Notes: a model not told the origin generated them from the letters alone. DNA of 64,000 nucleotides from Epsilonproteobacteria bacterium UBA4036 (GCA_002382325.1 DGAG01000007.1:432042-496041), one strand, 5' to 3'. Positions 1 through 8,916 are shown, numbered from the stretch's first letter. A program made the numbers and translations.

Positions 1-289
1 TTGCATTGTTAACTTCTGTTTGTACAATATTAAAACCATCAAACTCTTCTGTTATGCTTTGTTGATGGGTCGAAAGTTTTTCTATTTTTGCAAGTGGTGG
101 AGGTGTGTTTTGAACTGTTTTGATAAAAGAGTTAATGCGTTTTTCATCTCCTTGAAGTACAATATTCACACCACTTTCATCGTTATTAACAAACCCTTTT
201 AAGTCCAACTCTAACGCCAAATTATAGACATATGGACGAAAGCCTACCCCTTGAACAATTCCTCTGATTTTAATATGTGTTTCTATCAT
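1..289 (-). CDS. hypF: HypF carbamoyltransferase, N-terminal part (runs off the window)
   Basis: Only the first ~96 codons lie in the window; the rest is beyond base 1. The start is ATG at 289 on the minus strand. The translation begins MIETHIKIRGIVQGVGFRPY, the acylphosphatase-like N-terminal domain of HypF with its GxVQGVGFRP signature. HypF converts carbamoyl phosphate to the thiocarbamate on HypE that supplies the CN ligands of the [NiFe] active site. The gene is divergent from the lactate permease and lies near the hyd operon it would serve. Its upstream region shares a promoter-like block with hydA (see 386-405). Family assignment is strong; length and C-terminal domains cannot be judged here. 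Confidence 0.9.
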   Translation of the reverse strand, partial: MIETHIKIRGIVQGVGFRPYVYNLALELDLKGFVNNDESGVNIVLQGDEKRINSFIKTVQNTPPPLAKIEKLSTHQQSITEEFDGFNIVQTEVNNA

Positions 290-385
290 ACCATCAACTT
301 TTTTTAGATATTTACTTTGAAATTGCAAAACTTAATGTTACAAAACTCAACATCTTTAACTGCAATTTTTCAGTTCTGCTTAATT

Positions 386-405
386 ATCATACCAATGTCA
401 TAACA
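386..405 (-). promoter_or_regulatory. Putative hypF promoter with a motif shared with hydA
   Basis: Read on the minus strand, the element is TGTTATGACA followed by TTGG and TATGAT (391 down to 386), which looks like an extended -10 hexamer. The 10-mer TGTTATGACA occurs in the same orientation upstream of hydA (8907-8916) at a similar distance from the start codon, 107 against 114 bp. In both places it is followed by TG, one base and a TAT-starting hexamer. This is direct sequence similarity; the promoter role and any shared regulator are inferred. Confidence 0.4.
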
Positions 406-444
406 TCATTTTATTATTGCATTATATCATTAGAAAGGTTTAAT

Positions 445-2136
445 ATGGGAATCGGAACACAAGCACTTTTTGCTGCTTTACCTATATTTTTAGCAGCACT
501 GTTTTTAGTGGGCTTAAGAATGCCTGCCAAAAAAGCGATGCCCGTCGTTTATTTGGCAACAACTGCTGTGGCATATTTTATTTGGGAAGTTACCTTTAAT
601 CGAATATTGGCATCCACCATCCAAGGTTTACTTATCACCATTGCGGTTTTATGGATTATTTTTGGAGCAATTTTACTCTTAAATACTCTTAAACATTCAG
701 GTGCCATTGCGGTCATTCGACAGGGTTTTAACAACATCAGTCCAGACAGACGCGTTCAAGTTATTATCATCGCATGGTTGTTTGGCTCATTTATTGAAGG
801 AGCTTCAGGTTTTGGAACACCTGCTGCCATTGCTGCACCGCTACTTGTTGCCATTGGGTTTCCTGCCATGGCTGCCGTTATGGTGGGAATGATGATTCAA
901 AGTACGCCTGTTTCATTTGGGGCAGTTGGAACACCTATTTTAATTGGGGTAAACAAAGGATTAGACAGTGAATCCATTGCATTAACACTCAAAGAGTTAG
1001 GCTCAAGCTGGGATATTTATTTGCAAATCATTACCAGTGAAGTTGCCATTGTTCATGCCATTACGGGAACACTTATTCCTTTATTTATGGTCATGATGCT
1101 CACACGTTTTTTTGGCAAAAACCGCTCATGGACAGAAGGGTTAACTATCATTCCTTTTGCTATTTTTGGAGGTCTTGCGTTTACTATCCCTTATGCCCTT
1201 ACAGGGATTTTCTTAGGGGCTGAATTTCCTTCACTCATTGGAGCGTTAATTGGTTTGCCTTTGGTTGTATTTGCTGCAAAAAAAGGGTTTTTACTTCCTA
1301 AAACCACATGGGATTTTGCACCTAAAGAGCAATGGCCCATTCATTGGGTGAGTAAACTTGAACTCAAGCTTGATGCCATGACTATGAAAAAAGAGATGTC
1401 TTTAACCAAAGCATGGGTTCCTTATGTGCTTGTAGCGATTATTTTAGTTATTACTCGAGTATCAGATCAAGCCAAAGCTTTCACTCAAAGCTGGGTTATG
1501 CCTTTTAATAATATTCTAAATGAAGGAGTTGGATACTCTATTACGCCTTTATATTTACCCGGAGGTATTTTAGTATTTGTGGCATTGGTAACCTATTTTT
1601 TACACAAAATGGAGTTCAAAGAGATGAAAGAAGCCGTAAGCGAATCATCTGCTGTGATGATTGGAGCAGGTTTTGTTTTAATCTTCACCATTCCCTTGGT
1701 ACGAATTTTAATCAATTCAGGCATCAACGAAGCAGGATTTGACTCCATGCCTGTTGCCATGGCAAATTTTGTTGCGGTTACAGTAGGAGATATTTATCCT
1801 CTGTTTGCTCCTATTGTTGGGGCTTTAGGAGCTTTTATTGCAGGAAGTAACACGGTTTCAAATATGATGTTAAGTCAATTCCAATTTGGTGTTGCCGATG
1901 CCTTAAGTATCTCAACCGCCTTTATGATTGCCCTACAAGCCGTGGGAGCCGCAGCTGGAAATATGATTGCCATTCATAATGTCGTAGCAGCCTCTGCTAC
2001 TGTAGGATTGCTTGACCAAGAGGGTGAAACATTAAGAAGAACGATTATACCAACAGTTTACTACTGTTTGGTTGCAGGGATTTTAGGTCTTATTGGAATG
2101 TATGTTTTAGGACTCACTGACCCACTTATGAAATAA
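445..2136 (+). CDS. lctP: L-lactate permease (LctP/LldP family)
   Basis: A 563-residue polytopic membrane protein that imports lactate with protons. The sequence is hydrophobic throughout, with many predicted transmembrane helices, and carries the family-typical EGASGFGTPAAIAAPLL near residue 110 and GAVGTPILIG soon after. An in-frame upstream extension to 277 exists, but ATG 445 is preferred: it begins the conserved MGIGTQALFAALPIF and has AGAAAGG at 432-438 as ribosome-binding site. It is followed by a strong hairpin terminator and stands as a single transcription unit divergent from hypF. No lactate dehydrogenase gene is seen nearby. Length is normal for the family. Confidence 0.9.
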   Translation: MGIGTQALFAALPIFLAALFLVGLRMPAKKAMPVVYLATTAVAYFIWEVTFNRILASTIQGLLITIAVLWIIFGAILLLNTLKHSGAIAVIRQGFNNISPDRRVQVIIIAWLFGSFIEGASGFGTPAAIAAPLLVAIGFPAMAAVMVGMMIQSTPVSFGAVGTPILIGVNKGLDSESIALTLKELGSSWDIYLQIITSEVAIVHAITGTLIPLFMVMMLTRFFGKNRSWTEGLTIIPFAIFGGLAFTIPYALTGIFLGAEFPSLIGALIGLPLVVFAAKKGFLLPKTTWDFAPKEQWPIHWVSKLELKLDAMTMKKEMSLTKAWVPYVLVAIILVITRVSDQAKAFTQSWVMPFNNILNEGVGYSITPLYLPGGILVFVALVTYFLHKMEFKEMKEAVSESSAVMIGAGFVLIFTIPLVRILINSGINEAGFDSMPVAMANFVAVTVGDIYPLFAPIVGALGAFIAGSNTVSNMMLSQFQFGVADALSISTAFMIALQAVGAAAGNMIAIHNVVAASATVGLLDQEGETLRRTIIPTVYYCLVAGILGLIGMYVLGLTDPLMK

Positions 2137-2138
2137 CA

Positions 2139-2166
2139 AAAAGAGCGTTAACGTTAACGCTCTTTT
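2139..2166 (+). terminator. Rho-independent terminator of lctP
   Basis: A perfect 28-base palindrome with GTTAACGTTAAC at its centre starts three bases after the lctP stop codon and is followed by CTTTTT. The upstream arm is A-rich and the downstream arm T-rich. Confidence 0.75.
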
Positions 2167-2236
2167 CTTTTTAAAAATATGAAAACAGGATGCAAACTTA
2201 AAAAGTTGGAGTATACTTCTGTATTATTTATATGGA

Positions 2237-2899
2237 ATGTATCACATGGCATTTAAACACTATCACTCTATTTTTGCAGAGATTCAAAAAAGCAATTTTT
2301 TGCGGATTCAATCATTGGTTCTGTTTATTATTACGTATATTGATTGGACGTTAATTCCTTTTATTACCAAACTTGAAGGTACCTATCTTCCTGTATATAT
2401 GATAAGTTTTTATATGCTCATTGCTGCTTTAGATGGGTTTATTCATCCTCTTTTTAAAAACATTAAAATATACAACATCTATATGTTTGCCATCATTTTA
2501 GACCTCATTCAAATTATCAGTTATTTGACTTTCAGCCAATCCATTGTTGTCTTTACGTATATTATTTTAACCATCTTTACCGTTCAAGGCATTACGTTTG
2601 AAATTGCCCGTATTCACACCGTTGATTTTATGCAAGAAGAAGCCGTGCATTTAAAAGATTATTTGATGATTCGATCACTGATGATTTCAGCTGCCATTGT
2701 AGCAGGAAGTTTAACCGCCATACTTTTTGATTATTTCAGCAGTAACTTAGCCTATCTTTTAATTTATTTGTCTGTTTTAGGCTTTGTAGGAATTGTTTAT
2801 CAGTATAAATTGTATCTGAAATTTAAAACCCGACTGTGCAATGCCAAAGTCAAAATCAAAAAAGAGAAACTCAAACTCTTCGAAAAGTTTAGAATTTAA
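2237..2899 (+). CDS. Small MFS-like integral membrane protein, function unknown
   Basis: About 217-220 residues with roughly six hydrophobic segments and a Lys-rich cytoplasmic tail. It resembles half of an MFS-type transporter, but I see no diagnostic motif. Two starts are possible: ATG 2237, or ATG 2246, which has GGA at 2234-2236 at good spacing and is perhaps the likelier. The gene converges on hydE, overlapping its 3' end by four bases (2896-2899). It lies between lctP and the hydrogenase operon; whether it relates to either is unknown. The reading frame is clearly coding (hydrophobic periodicity, long open frame). Confidence 0.75.
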   Translation: MYHMAFKHYHSIFAEIQKSNFLRIQSLVLFIITYIDWTLIPFITKLEGTYLPVYMISFYMLIAALDGFIHPLFKNIKIYNIYMFAIILDLIQIISYLTFSQSIVVFTYIILTIFTVQGITFEIARIHTVDFMQEEAVHLKDYLMIRSLMISAAIVAGSLTAILFDYFSSNLAYLLIYLSVLGFVGIVYQYKLYLKFKTRLCNAKVKIKKEKLKLFEKFRI

Positions 2900-4467
2900 G
2901 TAGCCCAAGGGGCTACTTTCACCACATACTCATTATAATCTAACGGATACTCTTTGGGGATAATGACATTAAATGTTTTATTTAATGCTTTGTATGTTTT
3001 TTCCATCAAAGTCGTATTGGCAAACATATTGCCGCATAAAATGACTTCATTACACTCAAATTCATTTTTAAGTTGCGTTACGGTGTTGCCTATAAACTCA
3101 CTCAAACTTTCATAAAAAGAAAACGCCAGTAAATCATTGGGTACGCCAGCAAGTTTATAGCTCATCATACTTTGCACAATTCTTCGATAATCCAAATAAT
3201 TAACTCCATCAATTTTGATGACTTTCATATCAATATTAATACCACTTTTTGCACTGTAATTAAACGCCAAGGATTCAAACTCACGGCTGTTTTTAATCTC
3301 TAAGAAATAGGAAATCAGATTAATAATCGATTCAAATCCACATGAATCTTTAAAAACCAAATGAGTGTTTTCAAAAAGATGAGGGAATCTCTTTTTATAG
3401 TTTTCAATCAATCGTGGAGTGTTTTCATCAATCTCACTGATCTCTTCTAAATTTGTGGCTAAATTTAAATAGATATTAGGCACACTCACAACCGTTTTTT
3501 TCCCATGAGTTGGTGTATAAATAACCATTTCACTGTTGCTGTTTTTATTGGTAAAATAGACCCCAATACAAGAAGAAGTACGTTTGTTAAATTGTGTTAA
3601 AATCGATTTAAAAACCCCACCATGAAAATCAAAGTACTCTTTGGAGGTATTAAAAACTCTTGAAGAGCTGTAGTCAAATTTGGGGAAAAGTCCACTGTTC
3701 CCTTCAATTACAAAAATATGTTTATCCACGTAGCCCACTTTAATGGCATCACAGGTTGGTGTTGTATGACAATAGATTAAAGCATTTAAACCCAAAGCCT
3801 TCGCTTCATACGCCAATAAAAAAGTGGCTTTATCGTAAGGCATTTTCGCGTAAATGGTATTGGTTGGGCTGTATTGGCTTTGTGCATTGGCTTTAAAATT
3901 AAGTTTTAATTTGACCAAAGGTCGTTCAATGGAACATAACAGTTCGACATCTTTTTGATTGAGACTAAAAAGTGTTTCAAATGCGCTGGTATTGGTAATA
4001 AGCATATAAATATTGTTGGAATACACCTCAAGTTTGATTCTGTTTTCTTGCGTTGCTTTTGCAAAATAACACTCACCTGTGGCAGTAGCAATATTAACAA
4101 TCTCTTCTTCTAAAATCTTTTTTGCACTCTTTTTTTGAGAGTCATCATTGTGTTTTATAAGTTCAAGCACTTCGCTGTTAGTTAAACTTAAGACCGGTTG
4201 CACATCATTGGGTTCTAAAAAAGAGACTCCTTGGGGAATGTTCTCTATGATTTTTGAACTCTCCATAAATATGGACAGAGGCAATCTGTTTTCAATCTCT
4301 TTAAAAAATGTTTCTGTTTTTTGTACGGTATCATTGGTAATAATATAAATAAAGTGGCTGTTTTGTTCACAAGACGCTTGAATATTGCTCTTTTTGATTA
4401 ATGAAACAATCAAATTCTTTATGTATTGACTTTTTGAATTAAAGGTAATTTCGTAAATTATCGGCAT
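2896..4467 (-). CDS. hydE: HydE-like hydrogenase accessory protein (HypF-related C-terminal domain)
   Basis: A 523-residue protein, last gene of the hydABCDE operon; its start overlaps the end of hydD by 10 bases. The C-terminal third contains GVPNDLLAFSFYESLSEFI followed by LCGNMFANTTLMEKTYKAL. This matches the Kae1-like carbamoyl-transfer domain of HypF, where the motif is GGVFQN. The N-terminal ~90 residues could be a degenerate acylphosphatase-like fold, and no zinc-finger CxxC pairs are seen. Operon position and size fit HydE of Wolinella/Helicobacter-type hydrogenase operons. The family link rests on recognised motifs; the biochemical role, presumably in active-site assembly alongside HypF, is inferred. 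Confidence 0.75.
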   Translation of the reverse strand: MPIIYEITFNSKSQYIKNLIVSLIKKSNIQASCEQNSHFIYIITNDTVQKTETFFKEIENRLPLSIFMESSKIIENIPQGVSFLEPNDVQPVLSLTNSEVLELIKHNDDSQKKSAKKILEEEIVNIATATGECYFAKATQENRIKLEVYSNNIYMLITNTSAFETLFSLNQKDVELLCSIERPLVKLKLNFKANAQSQYSPTNTIYAKMPYDKATFLLAYEAKALGLNALIYCHTTPTCDAIKVGYVDKHIFVIEGNSGLFPKFDYSSSRVFNTSKEYFDFHGGVFKSILTQFNKRTSSCIGVYFTNKNSNSEMVIYTPTHGKKTVVSVPNIYLNLATNLEEISEIDENTPRLIENYKKRFPHLFENTHLVFKDSCGFESIINLISYFLEIKNSREFESLAFNYSAKSGINIDMKVIKIDGVNYLDYRRIVQSMMSYKLAGVPNDLLAFSFYESLSEFIGNTVTQLKNEFECNEVILCGNMFANTTLMEKTYKALNKTFNVIIPKEYPLDYNEYVVKVAPWAT

Positions 4468-5033
4468 GTTAAATCTTCTTCATTTGGGATTCGGCTTAAA
4501 TGTTCACCGTTGTAACTGCCAATTAACTCTTGAGCAATTTGTTTGATGCTTTTATCATTGGCTTTTTGTGCGACACAACCAATACTTTCTATCTCTTTAA
4601 TAATGTGTGCAATATACTCTTCAAATCTGTTTTCAATTTTTTGCGTTAATCCAATTTCTACTTTTTGGATATCTTCAGGAATTATTCCCATAATCGTCAC
4701 TGCGGCATGATGGTCTAACACTGAACAAATTTCAAGCATTTCAACAATCTCAACTTCATGGGCCGTTTTTCTGTAGTTTCCTAAACCCAACAAAACATCC
4801 GAAGGCAGTCGAAAAATTTCACCCGCATTGTCTTCAATTGAGACCGTATCCAAAATAATAACATTGTCATATTCTTGAAAATAACTCATAAGTTTAAACC
4901 CAAGCGTTCCTCCATCAATGATTTCAATTGAAGGTTCAAACGTATAATTTTCTTCAATAAACTTCGCAGCATAAATGCCTATGCCTTCATCTTTAAACAA
5001 CAAATTCCCTACACCAATGACAATATTTTTCAT
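4458..5033 (-). CDS. hydD: [NiFe]-hydrogenase maturation endopeptidase HydD (peptidase family M52)
   Basis: A 191-residue cytoplasmic endopeptidase of the HybD/HyaD family that removes the C-terminal tail of the hydrogenase large subunit once nickel is in place. It starts MKNIVIGVGNLLFKDEGIG. The three expected nickel-sensing residues are visible: Glu16, Asp62 (IILDTVS) and His92 (AHEVE), matching the HybD pattern. Its substrate is evidently HydB, which carries a 22-residue tail after DPCxxCxxH; the second large subunit in the window has no tail and would not need it. It follows hydC after an 80-base gap that contains an attenuator-like hairpin. Confidence 0.9.
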   Translation of the reverse strand: MKNIVIGVGNLLFKDEGIGIYAAKFIEENYTFEPSIEIIDGGTLGFKLMSYFQEYDNVIILDTVSIEDNAGEIFRLPSDVLLGLGNYRKTAHEVEIVEMLEICSVLDHHAAVTIMGIIPEDIQKVEIGLTQKIENRFEEYIAHIIKEIESIGCVAQKANDKSIKQIAQELIGSYNGEHLSRIPNEEDLTCR

Positions 5034-5059
5034 AGCTTATCTCTCTTTTTTAAACAAAA

Positions 5060-5088
5060 AATGGGTTATGGTTTATCCACAACCCATT
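5060..5088 (-). terminator. Attenuator-like hairpin between hydC and hydD
   Basis: On the minus strand, AATGGGTT and AACCCATT form an 8-bp stem with a 13-base loop, immediately followed by TTTTTTG. This is the form of an intrinsic terminator, yet hydD and hydE lie downstream on the same strand with no obvious new promoter. Partial termination would lower hydDE expression relative to the structural genes hydABC. Confidence 0.55.
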
Positions 5089-5113
5089 GTACAAAAAACG
5101 GTTTTGAAGAAGA

Positions 5114-5827
5114 TTATTTTTCTTCTTTTTTATCGGCTTTTCGCATAAATTTATATCCACCTAAAACGATGTTAATATCGCCTTCACCCCAAAAAATGGT
5201 TCGCCAAATTTGATAATAAATATGAGACATCACCCATACCAAAATCAAATACATTGCCGTATGATGGGCAATTCTAACACCCATATTTCCACCAAATACA
5301 TCCAACGTCCAATCGGTTGCAACATGCAATATCCAAGGCCACCAAGCCCCAATAGAACTGTGTCCTGAGGCTAAACCATGAACATACAATTGAAGCCCTG
5401 TAAATAACATAAAGACCAACAAAATATGAAATAACGTGAAAAACATAATGTTATAACTGTCACTGTACGTTGAATCAAACTTTTTTCTTCGATTAAACGT
5501 AATTAAGTTAAAAAACACTTCACAAAACTCCACAAAGTTTTTCTTGGTTGGCAATATCTTTTTGTACGGTTTTTCAAATCGTGAAAACAGATACAAATAT
5601 CCGATTAAAATTGCTGTTACATCGAAAATAATGGCAGCAATAAAGTGCCCCCATCGATTCCACGCCATCACATATTTATCTACAGCAGGATCTGCTATGA
5701 ATGTTTGATAATAGGGATGCCCAATATAAAGCCCGGTTGCAACTGCAGCAACCATGCAAATCGCATTCATCCAGTGAATGGTTCGCATGGCTGGAGTCAT
5801 CCTCTCAACCTTTTTGAATTTATCCAC
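5114..5827 (-). CDS. hydC: Cytochrome b subunit of quinone-reactive Ni/Fe hydrogenase
   Basis: A 237-residue membrane cytochrome b that anchors HydAB and passes electrons from H2 oxidation to the quinone pool. Four hydrophobic spans are visible, with His residues placed for two b-haems (e.g. RTIHWMNAIC in the first span and VRIAHHTAMYLILVW in the last). The start is GTG 5827; AGGAG six bases upstream lies inside the end of hydB, and the two genes overlap by eight bases, indicating translational coupling. Length is normal. There is a Lys/Glu-rich C-terminus (RKADKKEEK). Confidence 0.92.
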   Translation of the reverse strand: MDKFKKVERMTPAMRTIHWMNAICMVAAVATGLYIGHPYYQTFIADPAVDKYVMAWNRWGHFIAAIIFDVTAILIGYLYLFSRFEKPYKKILPTKKNFVEFCEVFFNLITFNRRKKFDSTYSDSYNIMFFTLFHILLVFMLFTGLQLYVHGLASGHSSIGAWWPWILHVATDWTLDVFGGNMGVRIAHHTAMYLILVWVMSHIYYQIWRTIFWGEGDINIVLGGYKFMRKADKKEEK

Positions 5828-7559
5828 GACTTGCTCCTAATGGATCTACCTTATACACGCTTAACTCTTTTCCATTGGTATCCACAATATGTACCGCACA
5901 CGCAATACATGGGTCAAAACTGTGAATCGTTCGAATGATTTCCAACGGTTCATCAGGATTAACCACTTTTGTACCTACCAATGAAGATTCATAAGCACCT
6001 AATCTCTCTTTATAATCTCTTGGAGCTGCATTCCAAGTTGATGGGACTACCGCTTGATAATTTTCTACTTTTCCGTCTTTGATTTTAACCCAATGACCCA
6101 ATCCTCCACGTGGAGCTTCAGCCATTCCAAAACCTTGAGCATTTTTCGCCACTTTATCAAAATCAAACTCTGTCCAAGTACTTAAATCTCCATGGGCAAC
6201 ATTTGAAGCTAACTCATCACACCATTTTAACACTTCATCACACATCAACTCTGTTTCAATTGCACGGGCAGCAGTTCGTCCAATGGTTGAAAAAAGAACT
6301 TCAGTGGGTAAGTTTCCATTTTTCAAAAATGTCGTTACATATTTACTGATTAACTCATCACCCGCTGCAACCCCAACTATCATCCGAGCAAGTGGTCCAA
6401 CTTCCATTCTCTCGTCATTGTATAAAGGTGACTTAATCCAAGAGTACTTGTTTTTAGTATCTAAATAGGCAATTCCATCCTCTTTTTTACCAAACCCTGT
6501 ATATTTTGGGTGGGTAACACCCTCGTAAGGGTGAAGGTTGGTTGTTCCTTCATACCAAGCGTGTGTAACATCTTCTGTAATTTTACTTTGATCCAGTGGA
6601 TATAATTTACTTAAATCTTTGTTCATTACCACACCACTTGGAAAGAGTTTTTTAGATTGATAAAAAGGTAAATCATCTAAATTAAAATCACCAAAAGACA
6701 TAAAGTTACCAATACCAGCACCCACACCATCTAAAGCCTCTTGAGCATACATCGTACCTGCCATATAAACATCGGGCAAATACGCTTGTTTGGTAAAGAG
6801 TGTCGCTTTTTGAATAATATCTTTAAACTCAGCTACTCTCACAGGGTTTTTAATATCTTGAACACACGTCACTCCCCCTACAACAATCGATTGAGGATGA
6901 GGATTTTTACCACCAAAAATTGCTTGTGCTTTGGCAATTTGTTTTTGTAACTCTAACGCATCTAAATAGTGAGATAGCCCAATTAAGTTTTGCTCAGGAG
7001 TGAGTTTATACGCCTTACTTCCCCAATACGCATTTCCAAAGATTCCCAAACGCCCTTGTTTGACATATTTAGTGACTCTCTCTTGTACAGCAGCATAATT
7101 ATCTTCACTGGCATTCCATGGTCGTTGACCTGAAAGTTTTGCCCATTTTTGTGCTTCTGCTACTGTTTTTTTAGGATCCGCTTCTAAGGCTTTAGTTATA
7201 TCAACAAAATCAAGCGCATGCAGGTGATAAAAGTGAACAATATGGTCATGAATGTACAAAGAACCTTGCATTAAGTTTCTTACCAATCGTGCATTTTTTG
7301 GAATCGTTACACCAAAAGCATGTTCAACCGCTTCAATACTTCTTTGATAGTGTGTACCTGTACATACTCCACAAATTCTCATTGCCAATAAACCACAATC
7401 TCGTGGATCTCTTCCTTTTAATATCTCTTCAATTCCTCTGAACATTGTTGATGAACTGTACGCATCGGTAATAACATTATTTTCATCAATTACCGCCTCA
7501 ATTCTTAAATGCCCTTCAATTCGTGTAATTGGGTCGATTACTATATGTTTCTTACTCAT
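5820..7559 (-). CDS. hydB: [NiFe] uptake hydrogenase large subunit HydB
   Basis: Catalytic large subunit, 579 residues from ATG 7559. This start is preferred over ATG 7571 because GGAG sits six bases upstream of it. The N-terminal nickel motif RICGVCTGTHY and the C-terminal DPCIACAVH supply the four Cys ligands. A tail of 22 residues after the His would be removed by HydD. The product is carried across the membrane by the Tat signal of HydA and oxidises H2 in the periplasm. It overlaps both hydA and hydC by eight bases. Confidence 0.95.
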   Translation of the reverse strand: MSKKHIVIDPITRIEGHLRIEAVIDENNVITDAYSSSTMFRGIEEILKGRDPRDCGLLAMRICGVCTGTHYQRSIEAVEHAFGVTIPKNARLVRNLMQGSLYIHDHIVHFYHLHALDFVDITKALEADPKKTVAEAQKWAKLSGQRPWNASEDNYAAVQERVTKYVKQGRLGIFGNAYWGSKAYKLTPEQNLIGLSHYLDALELQKQIAKAQAIFGGKNPHPQSIVVGGVTCVQDIKNPVRVAEFKDIIQKATLFTKQAYLPDVYMAGTMYAQEALDGVGAGIGNFMSFGDFNLDDLPFYQSKKLFPSGVVMNKDLSKLYPLDQSKITEDVTHAWYEGTTNLHPYEGVTHPKYTGFGKKEDGIAYLDTKNKYSWIKSPLYNDERMEVGPLARMIVGVAAGDELISKYVTTFLKNGNLPTEVLFSTIGRTAARAIETELMCDEVLKWCDELASNVAHGDLSTWTEFDFDKVAKNAQGFGMAEAPRGGLGHWVKIKDGKVENYQAVVPSTWNAAPRDYKERLGAYESSLVGTKVVNPDEPLEIIRTIHSFDPCIACAVHIVDTNGKELSVYKVDPLGASRG

Positions 7560-8793
7560 TATTTTCTCCATGCTCTGATTTTTTACCTGCTACAGCACTA
7601 ATAACAGCGTGTGCTGCAATACCTACGGTTGTTGCGGTTAATAACCCTAAACCAAACTCATCAACTGTTTTTTCAACGCCACCGGTTGGTGCTTTAATAT
7701 TGGCATCTGCCATAGGTCGTTCGTACGCATATTTATCCCAAAAATCAGGCTCACTGCAACCAATACATCCTCGACCTACTCCCACTGGCCAGTTTGCTCC
7801 ATCGTTGTATCGTATAATAGAACAGTTATTAAATGTCATAGGACCTTTACATCCCACTTTATATAAACACCAGTTGTTTTCAGCACCCACATCTCCCCAC
7901 TCTTCAACAAATTCACCTGCATCAAAATGCGCTCGTCGTTCACAGTTGTCATGAATTCTGTAACCAAAAGCAAATTTAGGTCGTAACAGTGAGTCAAGTT
8001 CTGGAATTTGTCCTGTTAGCACAAAGTGTAAAATAACCCCTACCATATTGGCAGGATTTGCAGGACAGGCCGGTATATTAACAATGGGTTTACCTTTGAC
8101 AATATCCATAACACCAACGGCACCTGTTGGGTTAGGAGCAGCAGCAGGAACACCACCAAACGTAGCACATGTTCCAACAGCAACCACAGCAGCTGAATCT
8201 TTGGCTAATCTTTCCAAATGGTCTTTAAACGTTTCACCAGATGGTCCAATCGTACCATAGCCTCCGTTCATTGCTAAAGGAATGGCTCCTTCAACAAAAA
8301 GAAGGTATTTTCCTTTAAAGTGTTCCATCGCTTCTTCTAATTGATGTTCAGCTTGGTGACCTGATGCGGCCATTAAAGTGTGTTGAAACTCCAAAGAGAT
8401 AACATCAAATAATAAATCATCAACAGTAGGAGTAGAAGAACGTAAAATTGCTTCAGTATTTCCTGCACAATCTTGAAGTTCAATCCAAATAACAGGCACA
8501 CGATTCATCAATTCTGCCGCTTGGGCAACTAATGGCGTAAACATCGGAGGAAGCATAAGTGTAGCCGTTGTTGCACTTGCCCACTTCATAAAATCTCGTC
8601 TGTTTATCCCTTCACTTTCAACCACCTCAGTCATATCAATCTCTTTAAGCTTTGGGCTTTGTTGTAAAAAGTCCAATCTGCTCTTCATTTTCGAATAAAG
8701 AGAGTTATAATACTCTTCTCCTTTATTCGTATCCACTCTTGCTGATTTTTGTGTAAAAATCTTTTTCACCATCTCTTGCGAATCTGCCGCCAT
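7552..8793 (-). CDS. hydA: [NiFe] uptake hydrogenase small subunit HydA, Tat-exported
   Basis: Iron-sulfur small subunit, 413 residues. A long N-terminal extension precedes the twin-arginine motif RRDFMKW at 65-71 and a hydrophobic stretch ending VAQAAEL. A C-terminal hydrophobic helix (GLGLLTATTVGIAAHAVISA) anchors it beside HydC. Cluster ligands are visible: GTCATFGG, PACPANP, the H/C pair near DNCERR, and GCKGPMT...GRGCIGCSEPDFW. The first proximal-cluster motif reads DCAGN (Cys109, Asn112), where the canonical form is CxGC, so one ligand is replaced by Asn. AGGAGGAG lies three bases before the start codon. It is the first gene of hydABCDE. Confidence 0.95.
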   Translation of the reverse strand: MAADSQEMVKKIFTQKSARVDTNKGEEYYNSLYSKMKSRLDFLQQSPKLKEIDMTEVVESEGINRRDFMKWASATTATLMLPPMFTPLVAQAAELMNRVPVIWIELQDCAGNTEAILRSSTPTVDDLLFDVISLEFQHTLMAASGHQAEHQLEEAMEHFKGKYLLFVEGAIPLAMNGGYGTIGPSGETFKDHLERLAKDSAAVVAVGTCATFGGVPAAAPNPTGAVGVMDIVKGKPIVNIPACPANPANMVGVILHFVLTGQIPELDSLLRPKFAFGYRIHDNCERRAHFDAGEFVEEWGDVGAENNWCLYKVGCKGPMTFNNCSIIRYNDGANWPVGVGRGCIGCSEPDFWDKYAYERPMADANIKAPTGGVEKTVDEFGLGLLTATTVGIAAHAVISAVAGKKSEHGENNE

Positions 8794-8896
8794 CTTCTCC
8801 TCCTATATGAATGTTCATTTACTTTTAAAAAAGTACCCACTTAACACTTATACAAAACTTAAGGCAAACTGCCATTTAGAAGCAATTCATAGCATT

Positions 8897-8916
8897 AAAA
8901 TAGCATTGTCATAACA
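8897..8916 (-). promoter_or_regulatory. Putative hydABCDE promoter
   Basis: On the minus strand, TGTTATGACA is followed by ATGC and TATTTT, an extended -10-like arrangement about 100 bases before hydA. The same 10-mer stands before hypF in the same relation to its start. The block overlaps a dyad CATAA-CAA-TTATG at 8910-8922 that could be a regulator site. The role is inferred. Confidence 0.4.

Noticed and set aside
277..444. N-terminal extension of the lactate permease
   Set aside because: No ribosome-binding site; it covers the hypF/lctP promoter region, and the family N-terminus begins at 445.
7529..7954. 141-codon plus-strand frame opposite hydA
   Set aside because: Antisense to conserved hydrogenase motifs, so a shadow frame.
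8865..8885. Sigma-54-like TGGCA...TTGC sequence upstream of hydA
   Set aside because: GG-GC spacing is six bases where ten are needed; it is a short GGCA/TGCC dyad only.
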